DNA of 64,000 nucleotides from Hypomesus transpacificus. Its lineage: Eukaryota > Chordata > Actinopteri > Osmeriformes > Osmeridae. The position numbers and the translations under genes are program-made. The notes under the pieces were generated by a model, which was not told the DNA's origin, ran no database searches, and saw only the letters and a program-made list of their open reading frames with translations. The stretch's first letter is position 1. The number at the start of each line of letters is the position of its first letter. The stretch is from NCBI RefSeq assembly GCF_021917145.1, contig NC_061062.1, forward strand, positions 9,849,199-9,913,198, read 5' to 3'. Below, piece after piece: positions 12,608-51,440 of this stretch.

Positions 12608-13908
12608 TTCATTAACAGCTACAAGCTATACAAGATATATAACTTGAAACAATATGAAATGTCAACGTTAATTAAATGTAATTCCCCGTTGATTATAAAA
12701 TTATTAGTTATACATAACATCCTTTTGATTATAACATCCTTTTGATTTCTCAAAACAATGCAGAAATACATTTGAAATTAGTGTACAAAGCATAACGACA
12801 TGAACAGAAGAGGGAAAAAAAGTGCAAACTTTGATTAAAGATTATATCCACTCTTCCTCTTCTATGATCCAGCTTAAGGAATTGGACTTCTCTCAAAGAA
12901 GAGAGGGACCTTGGCAAAGCGTTTGTGATAAAAGTTGCTCTTGTTCTTCCATTGTACCAAAGTATAACATGGAATGATATTACCAAAAGCCAAACGGTAA
13001 TTTCTATTAAAACCAGAACAAAACAAGTTATATTCCAATATGTAATTAGTTATTCACTGGATGCATCTAAGAGCACACACATGCATGTCAAACACACACA
13101 TCTGGAGTAAATCACCACAGTATGTACCTGCAGGTGAGGTCAGAGGGGTGCTGCCATTGCTGGCCATTGAAGCCTGGTCCTTGAGCTGCCAATGTGTCCA
13201 TCAGGTTGAGAAGCTCCTGCATTAGCCCTGCATATACCACAAACAGACTTTTTCACATGCATACTTCACAAACTCGTGCTCTGTACTGTTTAGCCTGTAT
13301 TTTGATTATTTGACAATTTTTTTTATTGTGTTGCACTTCATTGAAATGTGTTGAATAATCATTTTCAGTACCTCTTACTGAACGTTGGTCTACATTCATA
13401 TTCTCCTCATTATGTTGGTTGACTGTCCCCACATAGTACCTCCTCTGCTGCTGCAGGTAATCCTCTCTGATCAAGGGCCTGAAACAGACAAGACAGCCAC
13501 CATCTAGCAGACTGGACCCTTCCTAGTCCAACATTCCAGATCAACATTCCTCTATCCACCAAACTCATCTGACAGTGATGGAGTAACCAATCTTAAGCCA
13601 GTTTCTAATCACAGATCTACTTTTGCCAGGCAGTAACAAACATACACCATGTTGTCACTGAGATAGAGGGAGATTTGACTGTGGACAAATGAATGATCAA
13701 ATTGCTCCCTCTGGAGGTGATTAACAGGATGACATTAGGCACAAACTACAGTCCAGCAGAATATACTACACCTTGGAGGTAGCATATCCACCCTTCTATT
13801 TTTCTGGATGACTTTTTTCTTTGGGACTCCTTTGTTTTCAGCTGGCTGGGTTTCCTTGACCTCTAGTACAGGTAGTTTGATTTTAGGCTGAGTTTGTGCC
13901 GTTATGAT

Positions 13909-14100
13909 AGTTTGTTTTGGTACCGGCTTGACTGTTTGGTTTGGTACCGGATTGGTAATTTGTTTTGGTATTGGCTTGGCCGTTTGGTTCGATACAGGCT
14001 TGGTAATTTGTTTTGATACTGGCTTGGTAATTTGTTTTGATACTGGCTCGGTAATTTGTTTTGATACTGGCTCGGTAATTTGTTTTGGTCCTGGATTGGT
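13909..14100 (-). repeat. Coding minisatellite, eight 24-bp units in s100pbp-B
   Basis: Exactly 192 bp, read in frame as eight 8-residue units of the type KPVSKQIT, EPVSKQIT or NPVPNQTV. The three central units are nearly identical and the outer ones diverged. The repeat is absent from the matching copy A exon. Confidence 0.9.
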
Positions 14101-15205
14101 AGTTTGGTTGGGTGGTTGGTTTACATTTCCAACTATTTGGTCAGCCTGGCCTGGTTGGATAGTTTTTTGTACAGAATTGTTTTGTACAGGATTAGCTTTC
14201 TGCTGAGGTGTAACTGTCTTGATCTCTTTCAGTTGGGGTTGAGTGATGTTAAATGCTGGCTTGCTGTTGTTACTTTTCAGGCTTGGAGCCACTCTCTCAG
14301 ACTTGAACTGAGCCTGAACCAGAGATGGAATCTGAAGAGGTAGCAAACAGAATCATTTGTTTATTTAACATTTGTATATTAATTAAATAACAGCATCTAT
14401 TATGAAAACTCTTAGAATTAAGACATTGAACATGCCATATGTCTGTGGGGTTCAGAATCCTTACCTGTGGTTGCATAGATCTGGTGATCCTTTTGCTCAT
14501 CGCCATGGTAACCTTTTTATCTACAGAAGAGACTGGACAGTCCTGGACTGAAGGAAGACCACTCCCCTTACCTGCATTGGTCTCAGCACAAACTGCTCTG
14601 GCCCCAGGTGCCACTGTGGCACTCTTAGGACCACCAACAGTGCCTTCCGTACCCTCTCCTGTATCAAACAAGCTGTAAGAACAGTCCTCTAAGGTGAAGG
14701 AGGCATATTGTTCAAACACTTCAGCTTGGCTCTTGTTGTTCTTAGGGGTAAGTAGGGGCTTACCCTCTACACAGAATAGCGGACTAGGCATATTCTCTCT
14801 CCTGCTAACCAGAGGGCTGGATGTGTCGAGGGGCTGAAGGCATGAACTCCTGATATTTCTTCCCGCTCTACAGGCCTTAATGCCGGCCATAAAAAGTAAA
14901 CTTTTGTCATTTTTTGTCTTTTTGTCTTGCTCTCCCTTGTTCTCTTCTTTCCCCCTTCTATACCCAGGCCCCTGTTCAAGACTTTGACTAGACCCACTGG
15001 GTTTTTGATGACAGTCTTCATCATCAAAACTCTGACAGCTTCCTTTGAAGGTGTCATTCAGCTCATCAGAGCCTCCTCTTCCGACAGGACTCAAGTACAT
15101 GATCTCAGCTTCACAGTCAAAGCCCAGATCGAGTGTGACCTCCTCAGGATCCAACTCGTGGCTCTCAGAGACCTGCGAATGACGTGGACATAAACTGCCT
15201 GACAA

Positions 15206-16530
15206 CATGTCGCCAGTGGCGTAACTGTAGGGAGTGCAAGGAGTGCAGCTGCACTAGGGCCCGTGGCGAAAGGGGGCCCGTCCTCGATCTCACCGTAAAA
15301 GTTAGACAACCTGACCGTGCCCCTTAAGGCAATCTGACCGGGCCCCTTGCACAGCTGTAATACTGCACATTGTAGATCACATATGATCCACTCTTATCAA
15401 TTCGCAAATATTTCTGAATTATGGTGTCAGTTATTCAGAATTACGAGCTATCATCTGTCCAATAAACATTTAAAAACAGTCACTGTTAACAACAGCAAAT
15501 AATTATTTTTTCGTCATTTGCCTTTTGCTGAATGAAACAAATGTCGTTTTTATTAAGTAATATTGCCCTCGAAAAATAGCAAGGATGTCTGGGTAATATT
15601 GTTGTCAAAGATTCCCGCCCACCCACACACGATTGTTCCCATCCAGTTGTTGTTGGGATACTACAGTTGTGTTGCATTAGCGTTTTGAAGCAAATTAGGC
15701 TACCCCATGCCATGCCCTTTAACATAAAAGTGGCTCCAGAAAGCGGCAGGAACGAAAAGAGCAAGATGTAAGGGTGGCAAAGCTGTCAAAACTATCCTCA
15801 TTTGGATTGTGGCGAAGCGTGTTGAAGAGGACGCTACGTCTGACCCCAGCCCGGCAACAGCAATGAGTGTGAAACTCAGCCACCAGGGTAGGCTAATAAT
15901 TACATAACGTTTACTGTCTGGTGTATGCAGTTGACACCGCTATTAAACGTCATAAAAATGCACATATAGGCCTAGGCTACCAGGCAGCGGCCAGGTTAGA
16001 TATAGTAACTATGTGCAGGATGTAGTCGGAAAATAGCTAAAGCTAGATAGACTAAATGCAAACTAGCATATGTAACGAACATAAAATCAAATATTCACCA
16101 TCGAAGTGACTGTTTTTTTTTTTACTAGTACCCAGATAGCACACATGACAGATGAAACGTCATTCATAACGTCGGATAAGCCTCGGTAAATGATCAGATT
16201 TTCTTCTCATCTCTGTGCTCTATTTCAAACGTCGCAGATACGTCGGCTCATGACTGACTGTTCCATTATGCTCATTCCGTGTTGTAGCAAGCATAATCTA
16301 GAGCCAGAGACTCGCGAGTCAGAGCCGTTCACTTTTGAAAACCGTCATCTATCTTCACATAGAAGGAGCAGTCGTTACCCTTAATTGTACATCATGAGTA
16401 GCCTAAATTTTTATTGCGCATCGCTAAACTGAAAACTCAATAATTTCGCCTGATGATAGGTCGGTAAGGGGCCCGTTGGTGAGATCTGCACTCGGGCCCG
16501 CCAAGTCCTTGTTACGCCGCTGCATGTCGC
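15206..16530. mobile_element. Non-autonomous hAT-type DNA transposon with 8-bp target duplication
   Basis: The element spans 15214-16522 (1309 bp). Its ends are imperfect terminal inverted repeats: CAGTGGCGTAAC at the left and the complement of CAGCGGCGTAAC at the right, followed on both sides by GGGCCCG blocks. Identical 8-bp copies of CATGTCGC flank it (15206-15213 and 16523-16530), the duplication size typical of hAT elements. No complete transposase is present. A 46-codon plus-strand remnant at 15726-15863 resembles the start of fish hAT transposases. It sits inside an s100pbp-B coding exon. Confidence 0.88.
15726..15863 (+). pseudogene. Possible N-terminal remnant of a hAT transposase
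   Basis: An open stretch reads KSGSRKRQERKEQ, then a basic stretch ending KLSSFG, and stops at 15864. Fish hAT (ZMYM-like) transposases often begin with a Lys/Arg-rich 'SGA-KRK...' segment followed by a short SFF-like motif. No DDE domain follows. The resemblance is by eye only. Confidence 0.4.
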
Positions 16531-16774
16531 CCTCACTAAGGCATGGAGAGTCATATCCCCCATCCCAGACTGAATTCTTCTCAAGAGGTGGTATTGTTTG
16601 GGGAACAGAAGTGGGGGCAGGAACACACACACTGTCTGGGAAGGCAGTTCCTGAATCGTAAGTCTTTTTGACGGGAGTCTGTAAAGTGTCATCAGAGGTT
16701 GAATCAGAGTCCTCATCCCACGGCCTCTTAAAGACATGTCTGGCCCTGGAGCCGGAAGAGCTTTGCTGATTCAT

Positions 16775-17440
16775 TTTCGACGTCTTCCTTCTTTGTCCTC
16801 CCTTGAAAACATATATATACGATGCAATTTACTTTGATTCTAGTTGGATCTACTCACCCACAGTAGCTAATGTGAAAACAGATAACGCCTACTTCCTACT
16901 GTAGCTTGTGGACTTTGTACACGAGAGCATGCTTTTCTGTCGCTTCCGCTGAACAAGTTTAAGCTAGCTAGACTTAAAACCAGAATAATGTGTCAATGTG
17001 ACACGTGTCATCCAGGTTCACTCTAAAAGGGGTTTGATAGTACGGTTACACCTGTTAATTCCATCAATTACCTCGGCCCTGCATAATTAGCCTGAAACTA
17101 AACTTTTTTGTTAACAGGCTAAGTTGATCACTGTGAGACATTTTGTTAACTGCGTCTGTGTTCGCTACATTAACGTTGGCTTACTTTCAGTCAATATGAA
17201 TTGAAGAGTTAGGGTAGGGTATAGGGTAATATATAGTATGTCCCGAAATGCATTAACTTACTGTATATTGCATCATGTACATTTCAAATTTTAACTTACC
17301 GATTATTATGCTGAACTGCTAGTTTTCCACCATGCATTTATAACTGTCGTCATCAAAATATTTGGACCGTCATTGAATAAACACGCATTCACGTCAGACA
17401 AAGTGTTTTTTTTTTGTTCACGGGACGCACTTATAATATA
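16775..17440. other. s100pbp-B 5' region and gap to ldlrap1
   Basis: A probable non-coding first exon of s100pbp-B ends at 16858 (GTGAGTA donor at 16857-16851). The rest has no exon and should hold the copy B promoter. A short TTAGGGTAGGGTATAGGG string is at about 17208-17225. Confidence 0.45.
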
Positions 17441-17443
17441 TCT

Positions 17444-17449
17444 TTTATT
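17444..17449 (-). terminator. Candidate ldlrap1 polyadenylation signal
   Basis: AATAAA on the minus strand, 1.1 kb beyond the ldlrap1 stop. It implies a 3' UTR over about 17425-18562, in which I see only a poly-C run near 17690-17704 and no ORF of note. Confidence 0.5.
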
Positions 17450-18562
17450 GAAATCTACCGTATATGGGTGCTACATATTCAATGAAAGTATTTAAATTAA
17501 TTTCAAACTGTAACAAAATTGTAAAAAGTAACACTGTGATCTTATCAAAAACATCAACCCACATGTCCTTTCCCCCACCCCCACGATGTTAACTAGTCAA
17601 ATATTTGTAAGCAACATTATCAAACAAAACAATGGTAGGCCTACATACAGTAGTGAGCTTGATGGTAAATTAATGTCGTTGTCTCGTCCCCCCCCCCCCC
17701 CCCCAAACATGAAATTATGTGCTTTGGATAGGAATGAAGAGTGCAAAAATAGATCTTGCAATAGAAAAAAATATGATTGTCTTTTTTTATACACATAAAC
17801 ACACTCACGTCCACACACTCAATTAATAGTCATACAATACTGCACACTGCGAGTACATTTTCTTAAAGCCTTTATGCCCAAGAGGCAGACCACCGAGCCC
17901 AGAGCAGAGCAGATGACAGGAACCACATTTGTTCCCTGCTCATTTTTGGCTTTACTCACTGGCTTCACATCAATCACCAGTGACACTGTCCCTTTGAGTA
18001 AGTCACACCTCCATCCACAGATACTAATGGAAACATCACAACAAAACCCTTCTGGAAGTTATACATCACACACTGACCAGGGATGTCTTGACATTTAAAT
18101 CCATGTTGATGTATCCATGTGAAATGGTGCCTTAGTGATAAACCTTTCCTCCACACCTCCCTATTGTTTATATACATACAAATACATCATTTGGTGTACT
18201 AAAATACAAACAGTACATAGCATAACATACAGTGGGCAACCAAAAATGACATTTAATTTGTGGTGTACTGTAACAAAATGATGATGCTATGGTTTAGGAA
18301 GAAAACAAATGACACATGGAGTTGATATTGCTTTGGTCTGAGTTCTTGGGGCCATCAGGTTCTGGCCTCCCTTGGTCAGTTAGACACCATAACTTCCTCA
18401 GCCACCAGGTGGCACCACTACGAGGTCTGAAGTCCAAAACACCATTGATGCTACCAGTCTCCCTCATCCCCTCTTTTCCTTTCATCCGCATCTCTCTAGT
18501 TTCCTGCACTCTCCCTTTCTTCTTCTTCTACTTCCTCTCCGTGGCTGCGTTCGTTTCTCCTT

Positions 18563-46541
<27,979 letters not shown>

Positions 46542-49320
46542 ATCGTAATCCAAATTTGGGGCAAAGAGCCCAAAAAGCTTCAATCTTGTCTTTTAAAGCA
46601 CCTGGCACGGTTTGTTACCCTCTCGCTCCCAAACTTTTCAGCTGTTTTTTCTCCCTTGCTTCGCGGACAGCCCAGAATCGATGGATTATCATGTTCGTTC
46701 CCACTGGGCGGTGTTATGTATGTAAATTAACCGGATAATGTACATGACGTATGTTTGTGGAGTCACGCGAGCAGGGTCGCTGCAGAAGCTTGCGCAAGTT
46801 AAAGAACAGGTCTAATAAATAAATACAAATCCTTCAAATATTTAGTTGTCAATGTTTCATTTGACAATTTATGTAAATTGTAGTCTACATTGTGCCCTTA
46901 CCAGACACATTTGGCATTTTGTTCATATGGTTGATATTTTCTAAAACAGCGAATAAATTATGCGAGATAACTCATTTCCATTTGAGTTTGAAACCCCTTT
47001 CTGCTTCGGCTCATGGACTATTTACCTTAGTGTTTAATGTTTAGCTTCCCTGACTAGATCTGGCTAACATGACAGACCCACCTGTCTGTCTGGACTGGAC
47101 AGAAATCTGTAGTTTGGCAGTCTCAGGGGTAATTGTTTCAATACTTTTTCCCAAATATATTTACAAGGCCGGGGTGTTCTCTTACGGTCCGTGTGTTGAA
47201 TCACAACCCTCTGACTACTCACACATTCATGATTGCACATGGTATTCGAAAAATCCTACACAACCTGATCTCAAAACATGGCACAGTGTCATAATACACA
47301 TACAGGAAATAGCCAAGCCAATTCTGTTCAACAGTAGTTGAAGAGCAACATTACTTATAATTCACATTACTAATACATATCATTTGGGAAGTTCATTATC
47401 CAGTTTAATGATTACTGTTAATAGCTATACTGACCAAAACCTCCAAGATTAAATAATGACCGCAAAATCATGACATTAATGCTCCCCAAAAAGGCACACT
47501 ATAAACTTCCTGTAAGTTGGAGTTTCTCAGGACTTTCTTTACTTTAGGTAACCCACTCTTGCTCCTTTAACTGGGGTGTAGTGGCAAAGTACATGATGGT
47601 TTTTACTACTGTAATGAACTCCATATATCATTTCATATTTGCTCATACCACAAGTAATTGCCTGCATTGTAAGTCCTTTGTCATTTGAAGGTGAAGATGT
47701 TGTTACAACAGTCCACTCTGCAGTAGCAACATACTCTATTATCCACACTTATGTGTCACTGGCTCATCCTCACATCATTGCAACAAATAGCCAATATATT
47801 ACATTAAATCTTAATTGGAGATGTATAATTAATGACAAATGGTCACTACTCCCAATATATAAAGGGAAAGGCTTGGGGCCCTGGAGGAATTTGTGATGCA
47901 TTTTGTTTATGACAATTTGCACAAAACCATGTTTTTGGGTAGGTATAGAGAAGGTGAGAAAGACAATGGGGTTGCTGTATTCTTTAACTGTGGTTGTTTT
48001 TGAGGCAGTTCTGAAACACCAGAACGCTTATAGATAGATCCACACAAGGTAGTAGCTTCATTTGATGTTTTCTGAAGATATTGGTCTGTTGCAACTGATA
48101 CAATCAAAATGCTAGATGTGCCAAAAGAGGGTGTTGATTTGTAGCTAATGTAAAAACAAAGTCACATTTGGGGAGTCAGGTTGCCACATGGACACATGTT
48201 CTGGTTCTGGTGTAGAGACATTTATCTTATTCAGCGGAAATTTTTAGTCCTCAATTACAGTTGATTTCATGTTTTCATTGGATTGAAAGAGAAAACCATT
48301 GCTTGACCGTCTGACATATAGCTGTATGTATAATGTATCATGAGGTTTATCATATTATTCTGTCTGAAATAGCTCATTGAATGTCCTTGGGGGAAAAATA
48401 GCTATGCAAGCAGTGAAATGCCCCCCCATACAGAATGGGCAGGCTTCCTTTCAGTGTCAGAAAGATTGTCCTTGGCAGACACTTCATCTCCCACCAAATC
48501 TTTGAGTACATTTGATGAATTATCATTTTTAGAATCAAAATGTGTGGCAGCCCATAATTTGTTTTCCTTTCATAGTTTTATTCCTGACATATCAGGGCTC
48601 TTGAGGTCATCTCCATTCAGAAAGCCTCTGCCAGGGATGATCACTTTGTAGCCAAGGGGAGGAAATCAGATGATTTGAAGAAGAATAAGAGGGCATCCTT
48701 GAACAGTATTTTCTTTTCTTTTTAAACAGTATTTCTGCTACAGTATTAGGATGCTCATGCAGCTCCATCAGCATTATTGTGAAGACCACAAGAAGTATGG
48801 GCAGAGCACAAACATGTTTCTGTGAGTGAAATGTCATTAGATGCTATAAATTGGCACAGGATAGGAGCTACTATTACATTAGGCTAATTTCCTCCATTGC
48901 CCCAAGTCCAGTTTCAATCCAATGTTTTTGAATTGCTGTTCTGAAGCATGAGATAGTAGAACGCAAATTAACATAAAATGTATAACCTTGTATTAATGTT
49001 AAGGCTACTTTTACTTAAAGAGTGAAAGACTTCTCCTTGAACACCACCTGTTCCATTATTAACATGACCATGACAAGAAATACAATAATTTGACATCGTG
49101 AGTGCTACACATCAGTGCTACAAGTCAAGATTGAGCAGATGGCTGAAACCGTTAAAAAAAGTTCTGCCCTGCCATCTAGTGGAGGAGACATCTATGCACT
49201 ACTTTAGAAAGACCAGACAGAAAATCCGTGACTTCCACAAGCGATGTGTGACCTTTCGGAACAGTGCCCAAGAGTTGAAATTGAATAAACCACTCAAACA
49301 GAATTTGCCAGAACCTTTTT
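46542..49320. other. ldlrap1 promoter side and gap to maco1 3' end
   Basis: The first ~200 bases above 46541 should hold the ldlrap1 5' UTR and promoter; a TTTAAAAG stretch is near 46585-46592. The rest holds no supported gene. Minus-strand open pieces at 47907-48107 and 47539-47748 have somewhat protein-like composition and are discussed as a finding. Confidence 0.45.
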
Positions 49321-49327
49321 TAAATTT

Positions 49328-51440
49328 TTTATTCCTTGTAAACCTCACAGAGCGAGAGCACAGCCGAGGTCAGACCTGGGGAGGAACAGAGCAGTGACTG
49401 CGGGCATTGAAAACAAACAAATGAAATGTTTCTCTATACTTTCAACTTCAGCCAACTGACCACCAAACTATAACTGTCACAATATTTCAGTAGCCAATGA
49501 CATAGCAATCTCTGCACAAAAAAAGAAGCTTTTCCATGTACAGTAGGTCAAACCACACACAAAATGACCATTTCAGATGACGGCAAAACCACATCAGACT
49601 TGAGCTAGTTTCCCTGCAGGAAACAACAACAATAATACCAAAGAGGAGAAGGGGAAATCTGCAGTTAACACCAACGTCCCAGACAGTTGCAAATACTGTA
49701 ACATTCACAAAAAGAAAACAAGTCATATCCTAGTTTCTTACTTCAAACTACGTAAACTGTCTACTACAAACAGGTGGCCGTGGGGTCTTCTGCTCGATTA
49801 CTGTAATTATATCACAGGTCATCTGACCAACAAATTGGCCAATGTATTTGGAGTACATTATTGGTACATATTTGAAGAAAATTTGTATTTCTTTCTTGGC
49901 ACATGGTTGAATCTTCAACAATATTTGGGGTAAGCAATTTCAATGGAATTTGCTTTTCCTCTGCATTTCTAGAGCCTAGTTTCCTTGTATACATGTATAC
50001 ATTGCACACAAAATCCATCTTTTCCCTTTCAAACAACTTGTTTTTTTATTTTCTTTTAACTGCAACTTAAGTCAAGTTTTTTTTGGACAGAAGAGGGGCC
50101 AGTAGCTAAACCAACAGGAGAGAGGAGTGAGGTTAACAGCATAGAGCAGTGCTGCTTTAAACTGCAGGGCAGTGGCCATGCTGAGGGCTAGGGACCTGTG
50201 TGCAGTAGACTGGGTGGTGACTGATGGTCTGACATACAGCAAAAAGTAGGCTGATGGTCACTAGATTGCTATGCTAGAAAGTACAGTAGCTCAACATCTG
50301 ATGTGCTGAAGAGTCAACCAGAAGTGATACTTAACTAATACTAGTCCACTTTCAATTTCAGATTGAGATGGATTTATATGGTGGCTGAATGGTACCAATT
50401 CAGTCCTCTCTAGCGTGGCCAAATAATGGCATCAAATTAAACAGGGGCAGGGCAATGGGTTGGGGGCATCTTCTTAATAATCCACCAATGAGGTCCTGTC
50501 TCAAGGCACTGTGATGATGACAATTGGTGCGAGACTACACAGGAAGGCATGTCATACATTAACTTCTCCATGATGCCATCTTTAAATCCTATTGGACAGG
50601 ATCCAGATAAATACAACAAACGGGGCATTTCTGAGTTGAGGGGCTGCTAAGGTTGGTATTTAATACTTTGTTTTCATCTCACATTGTTTTCCAGCTTGCT
50701 GAGGCAGCAATGATCCCAAGACTGAAAAAGGGAAACCACACAATCCACTCATTATTAACCGATTATCGAGAAGCCCAAGAAGAGCTAGCGGAAGGTTGAA
50801 TGGGGTCTCTGACACGCAACTGAAAAGTAGCATGAACACAGCAGCGCTTAAGAGTCTGTGCCAACTTTGCAGTACATTCCTCTGAGTGGCGTAGAGAAAC
50901 TCCCACCTCAGAGATAAAAGAGGCAAAAAAGAGAGATGCGCTAGCCATCCAGCTTTCGACGGAGACGACAGTTCCTGCCAACCGATGAATCTCAATTCCA
51001 ACGTGAAGAAAAAACCAATGGGAAACTAACCCCCAAAAAATGAGCCATTCCCCAATACCCGGTAGTGGTAAGGAAGGGGGGGTGGGGGGGGACATGTTGT
51101 TGTTGCCTTAGGGATAAGATGCATGCCCAATTCTGTATTCTGTGAGGTTTCACTAGACACTTACGAGAGAAAAAAGAAACTGCGATTTCCTAGTTGACAT
51201 GTATGTCCCTTTTTTTTTTGTCTTTTGTTTTCACTACAACAAATACAGTCACACAATACAACATCCTTCTGACCTGGCAGGGAGAAAAAAAAAAAGAAAA
51301 AAAACGTTGACACAGACATGCTGAGCAGGTCTGGACGAGGTGGACTTGGAGAGGAAAAAGGGAAGAAGAAAAAAGAAGAAGAAAGAATTGGGTGGCGCGG
51401 ATCAATGGATGAATGAGAGAGAAAGGAGGAGGAGGAGCGT
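49328..51440 (-). other. maco1 3' UTR
   Basis: No further exon after the maco1 stop at 51441. Minus-strand AATAAA candidates are at 50045-50050 and 49328-49333, giving a 3' UTR of 1.4 or 2.1 kb. The end actually used is unknown. Confidence 0.5.

Larger units (their letters stand above)
12874..16774 (-). pseudogene. s100pbp: S100P-binding protein, copy B, coding exon split by a hAT transposon
   Basis: Same exon plan as copy A: first coding exon 16774-16531 plus 15213-14465 (interrupted by 15214-16522), then 14331-13772, 13478-13372, 13227-13128 and 13003-12874. Without the insert and one target duplication the CDS would be 1890 nt (629 residues), in phase. The last two exons have exactly the copy A lengths (100 and 130 nt) and carry WQHPSDLTCR, RNY and the VQW...HKRF tail. 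The insert makes translation from ATG 16774 run into a stop near 16424. An internal ATG at 15208 could still give an N-truncated protein. I tried the plausible splice sites at both ends of the insert and none kept frame. The third exon is 560 nt against 182 nt in copy A, partly because of eight 24-bp repeats. A first non-coding exon probably ends at 16858. Pseudogene versus truncated gene is not settled. Confidence 0.8.

Noticed and set aside
13904..14206. Plus-strand ORF of CFDTGLVI-type repeats
   Set aside because: Antisense of the s100pbp-B coding minisatellite, whose minus-strand frame continues across spliced, phase-matched exons.
17208..17240. TTAGGGTAGGGTATAGGG, telomere-like string at the synteny junction
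   Set aside because: Fewer than three degenerate units; too short to call an interstitial telomere.
47069..47341. 90-codon plus-strand ORF upstream of ldlrap1
   Set aside because: No recognised family, no splice support, and on the opposite strand in a promoter-side region; likely chance.
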